Part shown: positions 1 to 6,503 of the stretch, one piece after another
Position numbering within the stretch: the stretch's first letter is position 1
How the letters are laid out: every line of letters begins with the position of its first letter
NCBI GenBank assembly: GCA_943323935.2
Contig: CALPJR020000032.1
Location: 1 to 7,693, forward strand
Direction of reading: 5' to 3'
Source of the DNA: Bifidobacterium breve
GTDB taxonomy: Bacteria > Bacteroidota > Bacteroidia > Chitinophagales > Chitinophagaceae
Length of the DNA stretch: 7,693 nucleotides
The notes under the pieces: model-generated
What the model saw: the letters and a program-made list of their open reading frames with translations, nothing else
What the model was told of the DNA's origin: nothing
The model's database searches: none
Program-made: the position numbers and the translations under genes

Positions 1-124
1 TAATGATAAAACTGCTATTGATTGCACTATGAAGGGGGAGTTTTAGCTGAATGAGCGCCAAAGTAAGTACTGCAAAAAACAAAGCAAATACTGGAAGAAA
101 TTTTTTTTGAAAAAATAAATTCAT
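1..124 (-). CDS. AtpI-like small membrane protein of the ATP synthase locus, N-terminal part only
   Basis: The ATG at 124-122 opens a reading frame that runs off the left edge; 41 residues are visible, starting MNLFFQKKFLPVFALFFAVL. Residues about 9-26 form one strongly hydrophobic segment after a lysine pair, so the N-terminus probably lies in the cytoplasm with a membrane span following. The start overlaps the atpZ stop as ATGA (124-121), which implies translational coupling. In many Bacteroidota a small hydrophobic AtpI-like protein of unknown detailed function lies between atpZ and atpB. Position, coupling and hydrophobicity fit that gene, but no diagnostic motif lies in the visible part, so the name rests mainly on context. 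Homopolymer runs (8 A, then T runs) near the start are in frame and do not break it. Confidence 0.6.
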   Translation of the reverse strand, partial: MNLFFQKKFLPVFALFFAVLTLALIQLKLPLHSAINSSFII

Positions 125-336
125 TTTTTTGATTTAAGCTGTGTATCTCTCACAATTTTGATGAGTGAAAATACAATAAATATTGAAGGGAGCATCCATA
201 AAAAAAGAGGGTCCACCCTTCCCATTTTTTGATCAATATATTTGCCTAAAAAGATCAAAAGCGTTAATGCAACTGCCCATTGGCTAGCAAGCCCTGCAAA
301 CTTACCCCATTGTATTTGATTGGTATTGTTTTTCAT
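121..336 (-). CDS. atpZ: AtpZ, ATP synthase accessory membrane protein (AtpZ/AtpI family)
   Basis: This 71-aa protein has two membrane spans, at about residues 17-32 and 44-62, joined by a short polar loop. The loop carries the family pattern: a Gly followed by Asp four residues later (G31, D35), then Pro-x-Phe (P43-F45). An Arg-Asp pair (R63-D64) follows the second span. AtpZ-type proteins are encoded at the head of F0F1 ATP synthase operons and are linked to assembly of the membrane sector or to ion transport beside it. The length is normal for the family. The gene starts 10 bases after the stop of the upstream M23-like gene and its TGA overlaps the ATG of the next gene, so the three probably share one transcript leading into atpB and the remaining subunits outside the window. 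No clear Shine-Dalgarno sequence precedes the start. Confidence 0.88.
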   Translation of the reverse strand: MKNNTNQIQWGKFAGLASQWAVALTLLIFLGKYIDQKMGRVDPLFLWMLPSIFIVFSLIKIVRDTQLKSKK

Positions 337-346
337 CTGTAAACAA

Positions 347-742
347 TTAGTCTAAAGAAGGTAAACTTTCTGGAAGCTCAAGAGGAATCGTATCTAATTG
401 TTGTGGATTCCCTTCTGACAAAACTTTTTTAATACCCTCAATGTATTGTTCTTTAAAATGAACGGCTTGTTCTAAAGAATCGGTGCGAATTTTGAGCAAT
501 TCTAATGCAGATCGGCTTTCCTTGGTACCATACCCAGGGATATAGTATTTTAAGGGTGTGAAAGCAATTAAAGCAATGGTCAATCCTACTAAGAACATGA
601 ATGCAATACTCAATCCCATATAGACCGATTTCCTAGATAACCTAAAGGCAATTACCTCGTCATAAGTATCATCGTTTGTCACTACTAAACGATAAGTACT
701 GCTTCGCCTTTTAAAAGTATTGTTAATATCTAAGTTTGCCAT
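347..742 (-). CDS. single-span membrane protein resembling the N-terminal part of a Bacteroidota M23 peptidase, without the peptidase domain
   Basis: This is a 131-aa protein. Residues 1-38 form a basic cytoplasmic segment containing YRLVVTNDDTYDE (17-29). Residues about 40-62 are a membrane span ending in IAFTPL, followed by YIPGY (67-71). Residues about 75-108 are a predicted coiled coil, and the last 20 residues are rich in Pro, Leu and acidic residues. From memory, the RLVV-NDDT-E segment, IAFTPL, YIPGY and the TDSLEQA coiled-coil start match the N-terminal region of a Bacteroidota family of M23 (LytM-type) peptidases of roughly 300 residues. Here the protein ends where the catalytic domain would begin: there is no HxxxD or HxH zinc motif, and only 10 bases separate its stop from atpZ. 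It may be a truncated but maintained membrane scaffold. The ATG at 742 is the only sensible start. Its promoter probably lies in 743-821. Confidence 0.65.
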   Translation of the reverse strand: MANLDINNTFKRRSSTYRLVVTNDDTYDEVIAFRLSRKSVYMGLSIAFMFLVGLTIALIAFTPLKYYIPGYGTKESRSALELLKIRTDSLEQAVHFKEQYIEGIKKVLSEGNPQQLDTIPLELPESLPSLD

Positions 743-821
743 AATCTTTAATCTGTATAAAGGTACAACCTTTGCTTTATTTAAACAGAATATGCCGTAT
801 TTTTAAGGTGCTTTTAGCCCT
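743..821. promoter_or_regulatory. divergent promoter region with central 6-bp inverted repeat (759-773)
   Basis: This 79-base spacer separates the ATP-synthase-side genes (minus) from the porW gene (plus). AAAGGT (759-764), ACA, ACCTTT (768-773) is a perfect inverted repeat. It overlaps two possible Bacteroidota -7 elements (consensus TAnnTTTG): AACCTTTG at 767-774 on plus, with one mismatch, and TACCTTTA at 765-758 on minus, with one mismatch. Neither has a convincing TTTG -33 element at the usual spacing, so these calls are tentative. AAGGTG at 805-810, 11 bases before the ATG at 822, could be a weak ribosome-binding site for the plus-strand gene. The repeat could be an operator or only a by-product of the two overlapping -7 elements. 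Confidence 0.3.
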
Positions 822-3800
822 ATGGTACAAGAATATAATTTTTCCCAGTTCAAACGCTTTATTTGCTTGATCGCAATGGCAATGCTTTCCCAATGGGTCA
901 ACCCAATATATGCCCAGGATACTACAAAATCTATCTTGGATGTTAACAATTCAAAGCTTGTAAAAAAAGCAAACCAATTCTTAGATTCCAACCAGAATAA
1001 GATCAATAACTTTTTAAATAAAAAAATTGAAAAAGCTAAGGATGTTTTGAATAAAAAATCAAACGAACTCATTGATAAAACTGGCATTAACGAAGTTGAT
1101 AAGCAACTCCCTTATGAGCGCTTATTAAATAAAAAATATACCCTTGGGCGACGTGCATACCAAAATACCGTATCACAATTCAACTATTTGTTCCATGCTG
1201 ATATTTCATTAGAAGAAATCATTCAAAAAGCCAGAGACCAACATGAAGATGATTTTACAGAACTACTACCCTTTTATGATTATGATTTGAGCATTACAGC
1301 CAAAGAGTCCATTGACTCAATCATTTATAGATGTAATGCCAATATCGTTTTACATGATTTAAGAAGTAACTATGTAGATGATGCTTATTTGTTATTGGCT
1401 AAATCATACTTATTTCATAAAAATTTTGATACCGCTGCAAGTATCTTACAATTTATTAACTACTCTTTTTTTGATAAAGAAGATGGCGCTGACCAAATCA
1501 TTGGTAGCAATCTAAATAAATCCGGCAAATTCAGTATTGCCTCAGCAGAAAACAATCGTGTTTGGGAAAATAAAAATGTAAGAAATGAAAGTATGATCTG
1601 GCAAGCCAGAAATTATTTTGAAGCTGGCGAAATTAATGAAGGGATTAGTTTATTACAATTATTGAAAACAGACGCCATATTCCCAAAGCGTTTATACCCT
1701 TTTTTGTATGAACAATTAGCTTATGGTTATTATTTATCTGGCATGAATGATAGTGCAGCAAATTACCTCATTAAAGGTTTAGACAATGCGCAAGATCCAT
1801 TGACTAAAGCTAGATGGTCTTTTCTGATTGCACAGTTATTTGAAAAGGAACAAAAAATTGACCAAGCCTATCTTTGGTTCAGAAAAGCTGGCGCAATTAC
1901 ATCCAATCCTGTCATTGCAGTTTATGCAAGTATTTATATGGCAAGTATTGAAGCAAATCGTGGTGAAAAATCATGGGAAGATTTAGCTAATGCTTTAGAG
2001 CGTATGTTAAGAAAAGACAAATACAGCGCCTTTGCAGATATTATCTATTATGAAATGGCACAACTTGCAGTTCGTAATCAAGCAGTATCAAAAGCAAATA
2101 AATGGCTTATTGCTTCCATTCAGAAAAACGAAAAAAACACCAGACTAAAACAAAAAGCTTTAGTTCAATTAGGTGCCTTGAATTATAAAGTGGACCAGTT
2201 TTCGGTTGCTAAAATAGCCTATGAAAATTTAAACGACCTTTTAAAAACTTATCCAAATTATGATCAAATCACTTTAAGAAAAAAATGGATGAACGAAATT
2301 GCTAACTTAAACGAATCAATTGCAAATGAAGATAGTTTGCAATTGATTTATGCTGCTCCAATCATAGCGCAAACAAAAATGGCAAAACAATGGCAAAAAA
2401 GAGCTTCCCTAATTAAGGCCCAAGAAATGGAAATATTCACTGACCCTAATAAGAAAACAGCGGAAGCTGTCCCTGTCAATAAAAATAACCAAAGCAATAA
2501 CCCTGGCAATTCATCTGATATTGCATTTTCAAATACCCCAACAAATCAAAATGTAAAATCGGACTTCTATTTTGACAATCCTCAAAATGTAAAAATGGGT
2601 ATTGAAAACTATACCAAAAAATGGGGTGACCGTCCAAATGTTGACAACTGGCGTAGGAAAACAACTATCCAATTGATGAGCATCAATCCATTAAATGCAA
2701 ATATAGATAGTACTCAAAATAATATACAATTGAATACATCCATAGCTAGGGTCAAAAGAAATAAAAAAACACCTCAAGAGCAAGATAGTACTGATAATCT
2801 TACCATTCAATTAATTCAAAATGAATCTGATTTAAAACAATCTAAACTAATTTGGAATAAAAATAGCTTATCAATAGCAAAAATATTCTTATACGAACTA
2901 GATGATTTTGAAAAAGCTTTACCTAGATATAAAGCGGTGATTCGAAGTAACATTGAACCAACAACGACTGAAAGTGCTTTACTCGATTTAGCAAGCCATT
3001 ACTTGCATATTGGACAAACAACTAGTTCTGATAGTATTATAGCACTTATTACAAAACAATTTCCAGAAGGTATCTATGTTCAAAAGAAGAAAGCTAAAGA
3101 GAATCTTGACCGTATAGATAAAAATAGTGCTGAGGCATACAAAGCAGTTTATTTTTTAGCACAAATAGGAGATTGGGATCAATTTGGTGCTCAAATGGAG
3201 GAAGTACAAAAGCAATTCAAAGGTACAAAATGGAATACCCCCTATCAGTTTTTAAAAGTTAAAATGTATGCTCAATCAGGCAAAGACAGCATCGCAATTG
3301 AATACTGTAATGAAATTATTGCACAAAATAGAAGCGAGTCCATTAAGGCAAGAGCAAGAAATATTATCACTGAGATCAATAACAGAAAAGCAACCGAGGC
3401 CTATCTGACAGCATTGAAAATAGAAAAACCAACTAAAGTGGTTAATACCAAAGAAGAAGCCATTGTTCAAAGCAAAGCACCTGCTGTCAACATAAAGAAT
3501 GATAGTAGTTTTAATGGCAAAGGCAATCCAAATTTAAAAATGGCAGTCAATACAAAAAATGATACAACCCTTGCCAAAACTGTAATCAATCAAATTACTT
3601 TTACCAATGATAGCTTAGAACAACATTATATTGCTTTACAGACGATGAATGTTTCTGCTGTTTTTGTGAAAGAAATTCAAAATGCATTCAAAGACTATAA
3701 TGCAGAAGCATTTAAACAACTTAACCTTACAGTAACTTTCGTACAGTTTACCGACCAAAGTCATATTGTATGGATTGGGCCATTCACAAAAGCGTCCGAT

Positions 3801-3977
3801 GGTCTAGCCTATATCAATAAAGTGAAGCCTAGATTAAGTACAGAAATCATCTCCTTTGTTTCAAAAAAACAATACGACCTAACTTTGATTGGAAAATCTA
3901 ATATCATTCTAATTAATAATCAAGAACAATTAGATCTGTATAGACGTGACAAATCAAATTATTATTTTAAACCTTAA
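822..3977 (+). CDS. porW: PorW/SprE-type TPR protein of the type IX secretion system
   Basis: This is a large exported protein of 1051 aa. In characterised species PorW/SprE is a periplasmic, outer-membrane-associated protein that connects the PorK/PorN ring to the Sov translocon and is needed for T9SS secretion and gliding. Residues 1-31 are a signal peptide with basic K11-R12 and cleavage after NPIYA, leaving Gln32. Residues 37-90 are a lysine- and asparagine-rich helical stretch. From about 110 the conserved family opening appears (NTVSQFNYLFHA, then the LLPFYDYD region), followed by TPR-like helical repeats to about 480. A polar Asn/Gln-rich linker leads to the family hallmark at 581-612: DFYFDNP, then KKWGDRPN, then DNWRRK. 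More TPR-like helices follow (about 680-860), then another low-complexity linker. The final ~100 residues resemble the PorW C-terminal domain (IVWIGPF, then a KKQYDLTLIGKSN segment). Unlike many homologues it has no lipobox cysteine. No in-frame start exists upstream, because a TAA at 804-806 closes the frame. The PBP gene follows by 10 bases. Confidence 0.85.
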   Translation: MVQEYNFSQFKRFICLIAMAMLSQWVNPIYAQDTTKSILDVNNSKLVKKANQFLDSNQNKINNFLNKKIEKAKDVLNKKSNELIDKTGINEVDKQLPYERLLNKKYTLGRRAYQNTVSQFNYLFHADISLEEIIQKARDQHEDDFTELLPFYDYDLSITAKESIDSIIYRCNANIVLHDLRSNYVDDAYLLLAKSYLFHKNFDTAASILQFINYSFFDKEDGADQIIGSNLNKSGKFSIASAENNRVWENKNVRNESMIWQARNYFEAGEINEGISLLQLLKTDAIFPKRLYPFLYEQLAYGYYLSGMNDSAANYLIKGLDNAQDPLTKARWSFLIAQLFEKEQKIDQAYLWFRKAGAITSNPVIAVYASIYMASIEANRGEKSWEDLANALERMLRKDKYSAFADIIYYEMAQLAVRNQAVSKANKWLIASIQKNEKNTRLKQKALVQLGALNYKVDQFSVAKIAYENLNDLLKTYPNYDQITLRKKWMNEIANLNESIANEDSLQLIYAAPIIAQTKMAKQWQKRASLIKAQEMEIFTDPNKKTAEAVPVNKNNQSNNPGNSSDIAFSNTPTNQNVKSDFYFDNPQNVKMGIENYTKKWGDRPNVDNWRRKTTIQLMSINPLNANIDSTQNNIQLNTSIARVKRNKKTPQEQDSTDNLTIQLIQNESDLKQSKLIWNKNSLSIAKIFLYELDDFEKALPRYKAVIRSNIEPTTTESALLDLASHYLHIGQTTSSDSIIALITKQFPEGIYVQKKKAKENLDRIDKNSAEAYKAVYFLAQIGDWDQFGAQMEEVQKQFKGTKWNTPYQFLKVKMYAQSGKDSIAIEYCNEIIAQNRSESIKARARNIITEINNRKATEAYLTALKIEKPTKVVNTKEEAIVQSKAPAVNIKNDSSFNGKGNPNLKMAVNTKNDTTLAKTVINQITFTNDSLEQHYIALQTMNVSAVFVKEIQNAFKDYNAEAFKQLNLTVTFVQFTDQSHIVWIGPFTKASDGLAYINKVKPRLSTEIISFVSKKQYDLTLIGKSNIILINNQEQLDLYRRDKSNYYFKP

Positions 3978-3987
3978 TAGGTAAAAA

Positions 3988-6429
3988 GTGAATTCAGAAA
4001 ATAAAACAACAGCAAAAGAAATTAAAAAAGGACCTAAGAATTGGGTAAGACTATTCTGGAAATATTACCTCATTGCAGCAGGTATCTTTTTACTATTTAT
4101 ACTCATGCTCAATTTTGGGTGGATTGGAGATATGCCCGATTTGGATGATATTGAGAACCCAACAGCATCACTGGCTAGTCAGGTCTACGCGCAAGATGGG
4201 ACTCCGATGGGTAAGTTTTATTTAGAAGATAGAATTAGTGTGAAATACAGAGATATTAGCCCCTACTTATTACAAGCACTTGTAGCAACAGAGGATAAAC
4301 GTTTTTATGACCACTATGGGATTGACGGTGAAGGCTTATTGAGAGCGGTTGCCTTTCTTGGTAGTCAAGGTGGTGCATCTACCATCACCATGCAGACGGC
4401 AAAGAACTTGTTTACTGATAACTGGGGTACCAAAAATAAACTCTTAAGAGTCATTCAAAAAATTAAAGAAAGTATCATTGCCATTAAATTAGAGCGCAAT
4501 TTCACTAAACAAGAAATCATCACTTTATATTTAAACACAGTACCTTTTAGTGAGAATCTTTTTGGTGTGAGCAATGCCTCTAGGTCTTTTTTCCAAAAGG
4601 AACCAGATCGTTTAACCATCGAAGAAGCTGCATTATTGATTGGTATGATCAATGCACCTACTAAATACAATCCCAATAGGAATCCTAAATTAGCTATTGA
4701 TAGAAGAAACTTGGTATTGAATAGAATGGCTGGTGAAAAATACATCACCAACGATCAAGCAACAGCATTAAAAGCATTGCCTTTGGTGACTAATTTCAAG
4801 AAACTAGACGAAAACAATGGCCTTGGCCCCTACTTTAGAAGTTACCTCGGCGAGTACATGAAAAAATGGTGTAAGGAACACAAGAAGAATAATGGGGATG
4901 CGTATAACTTATACAGAGATGGTTTAAAAATTTATACGACCATCAACCCACGTATGCAATTGTACGCAGAAGAAGCGGTGGCAAGACATATGGCCTACTT
5001 GCAAAGAGAATTTAACAAACAATCCAATATTAAAACAGGTTCTGTTTGGAAAGACTTTAGTAGCCAATTGGAATTAGCGGTTAAACAAACAGATCGTTGG
5101 AGAAATTTGAAACGTGAGGAAATGGAAGAAACAGACATCAGAAAAACATTTGATGAGGTTTTGCCGATGCGCGTTTTTGCATGGAATAAAAACAGGTTTA
5201 TTGATACCATCATGACGCCAATGGACTCTTTAAAGTACCATAAGCAAATGCTGCAAACCGGATTTTTAGCAGTAGACCCTTTCACTGGTGAAGTCAAAGC
5301 ATGGGTGGGAGGTATTGATTTTAAGACATTTAAATATGACCACGTCAATATCAATACAAGAAGACAAGTAGGCTCTACCATGAAGCCTTTATTGTATTCT
5401 TTAGCCATTGAAAAAGCTGGCTTCACGCCATTTAGTATTGTACAGGATCAACAACAAAATTTTGAAGGGTACGGGATGGTACCTAATACGCCGAAATCTT
5501 GTACAGGACAAGCCATGCCAATGGCGCAAGCTTTGGCCGAATCTAGAAACTGTGCCACTGCCTATATCATGAAACAGATTAATGGAGATGGCAACGAAGC
5601 AGCAAAAGAACTGGTTGCCTATTTAAAGAAATCAAATATTCAAGCTGATATCCCTGCTTATCCTTCTATTGCTTTAGGTGCATGTGAAGTGTCCTTGTTC
5701 GAGATGGTGCAAGCATATACCATGTTCCCAGGTGCTGGATACAATGCTCAGCCATTTTTCATCAATCGTATCGAGGATAAAAATGGAAATGTATTAGAGA
5801 GTTTCTCTCCACAAAGAAGAAAAGTGATTAGTGAATTAACGGCCTACTCGATGGTAAGTATGATGGAGGGTGTGATTTCAAAAGGTACTGGTAGAAGCAT
5901 GTATTCTTATGATATTGGAACGCAAGCAGTAGCAGGAAAAACAGGTACCACCAATGATAATAGTGACTTATGGTTTATGGGATACACACCACAAATACTT
6001 GCAGGTGCATGGGTTGGTGCAGATGATCGCTACATACGTTTTACAGATAATTATTTTGGACAAGGCGCACATGGCTCCTTACCTATTTGGGCCTATTTTA
6101 TGAATAAGGTTGCAAACGATCCAGCAAGTAATTTAGACAGAAACGCAAGCTTTGTGAGGCCTGATAATTTAAGTACAGACTTTAATGTCAATTTTGTTGG
6201 CAAGGATTCAAGTATAGATTTAACAGTGCCAGATACAGATGCAGAGGGCATTGCAGCAGAATCAGATTACAGCTTAATTTCTAATAACGAACCAACGATT
6301 GAAGTTCCAGCTACAAATAATCCTCCAGTCAACAAATCTACATTGCCTAAAAAGCCAACAACAGAACCCAAACAAGCGACTACGCCTGCTAATAAACCAA
6401 AAGCAGTGATGCCTAAGAAACAACAGTAA
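3988..6429 (+). CDS. penicillin-binding protein 1A, bifunctional peptidoglycan glycosyltransferase/transpeptidase
   Basis: This 813-aa class A PBP polymerises lipid II into glycan strands and cross-links the stem peptides in the periplasm. It has a cytoplasmic tail and one membrane span at about residues 26-46. The GT51 domain carries all its motifs: TEDKRFYDHYG with catalytic Glu102, GGASTITMQ (128-136), KIKES (158-162, Glu161), YLNTVPFSENLFG (181-193) and EAALLIGMINAP (213-224). The transpeptidase domain has STMK with nucleophile Ser463 and Lys466, SRN (519-521) and KTGT (651-654), so both activities look intact. Residues about 740-813 are a disordered Pro/Thr/Lys/Asn-rich tail. The GTG start is chosen because it keeps the cytoplasmic tail before the span, and the next Met lies within the membrane segment. 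The porW gene ends 10 bases upstream with tandem stops TAA TAG, so the two genes are very likely cotranscribed. Confidence 0.95.
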   Translation: MNSENKTTAKEIKKGPKNWVRLFWKYYLIAAGIFLLFILMLNFGWIGDMPDLDDIENPTASLASQVYAQDGTPMGKFYLEDRISVKYRDISPYLLQALVATEDKRFYDHYGIDGEGLLRAVAFLGSQGGASTITMQTAKNLFTDNWGTKNKLLRVIQKIKESIIAIKLERNFTKQEIITLYLNTVPFSENLFGVSNASRSFFQKEPDRLTIEEAALLIGMINAPTKYNPNRNPKLAIDRRNLVLNRMAGEKYITNDQATALKALPLVTNFKKLDENNGLGPYFRSYLGEYMKKWCKEHKKNNGDAYNLYRDGLKIYTTINPRMQLYAEEAVARHMAYLQREFNKQSNIKTGSVWKDFSSQLELAVKQTDRWRNLKREEMEETDIRKTFDEVLPMRVFAWNKNRFIDTIMTPMDSLKYHKQMLQTGFLAVDPFTGEVKAWVGGIDFKTFKYDHVNINTRRQVGSTMKPLLYSLAIEKAGFTPFSIVQDQQQNFEGYGMVPNTPKSCTGQAMPMAQALAESRNCATAYIMKQINGDGNEAAKELVAYLKKSNIQADIPAYPSIALGACEVSLFEMVQAYTMFPGAGYNAQPFFINRIEDKNGNVLESFSPQRRKVISELTAYSMVSMMEGVISKGTGRSMYSYDIGTQAVAGKTGTTNDNSDLWFMGYTPQILAGAWVGADDRYIRFTDNYFGQGAHGSLPIWAYFMNKVANDPASNLDRNASFVRPDNLSTDFNVNFVGKDSSIDLTVPDTDAEGIAAESDYSLISNNEPTIEVPATNNPPVNKSTLPKKPTTEPKQATTPANKPKAVMPKKQQ

Positions 6430-6503
6430 ATGCAATTGGAAGTTTGCAACAAGCAATTGTAATTAATAATACAAAATGATGCTACTTCTGAATAAATTTG
6501 GGT
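6430..6503. terminator. convergent spacer with a weak hairpin (6431-6461), possible terminator
   Basis: The PBP gene and porQ converge on this 74-base spacer. TGCAATTG (6431-6438) can pair with CAATTGTA (6454-6461), giving eight pairs, one of them G-U, around a 15-base loop. An alternative smaller hairpin, TTGC/GCAA (6444-6447 with 6453-6456), lies inside the loop. Neither is GC-rich and no T-run follows, so this is not a textbook intrinsic terminator. It is listed because a convergent pair needs termination here and this is the only structure I see. Confidence 0.22.

Noticed and set aside
100..130. Homopolymer A and T runs at the start of the AtpI-like gene as a possible phase-variation or frameshift site
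   Set aside because: The runs are in frame and at most 8 bases, and such runs are common in this AT-rich genome.
803..1087. A 94-aa minus-strand open frame over the start of porW, rich in Phe/Leu and membrane-like
   Set aside because: It is the complement of the lysine-rich helical part of PorW; antisense of Lys/Glu codons gives Phe/Leu, so the hydrophobicity is an artefact.
4995..5426. A 143-aa open frame on the minus strand inside the PBP gene
   Set aside because: It lies entirely antisense to the PBP1A domain region with intact catalytic motifs, has no recognisable domain, and reads as a codon-composition shadow.
6267..6456. Two overlapping minus-strand frames of about 60 aa at the end of the PBP gene
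   Set aside because: They are antisense to the Pro/Thr/Lys-rich disordered tail of PBP1A and resemble no known protein.
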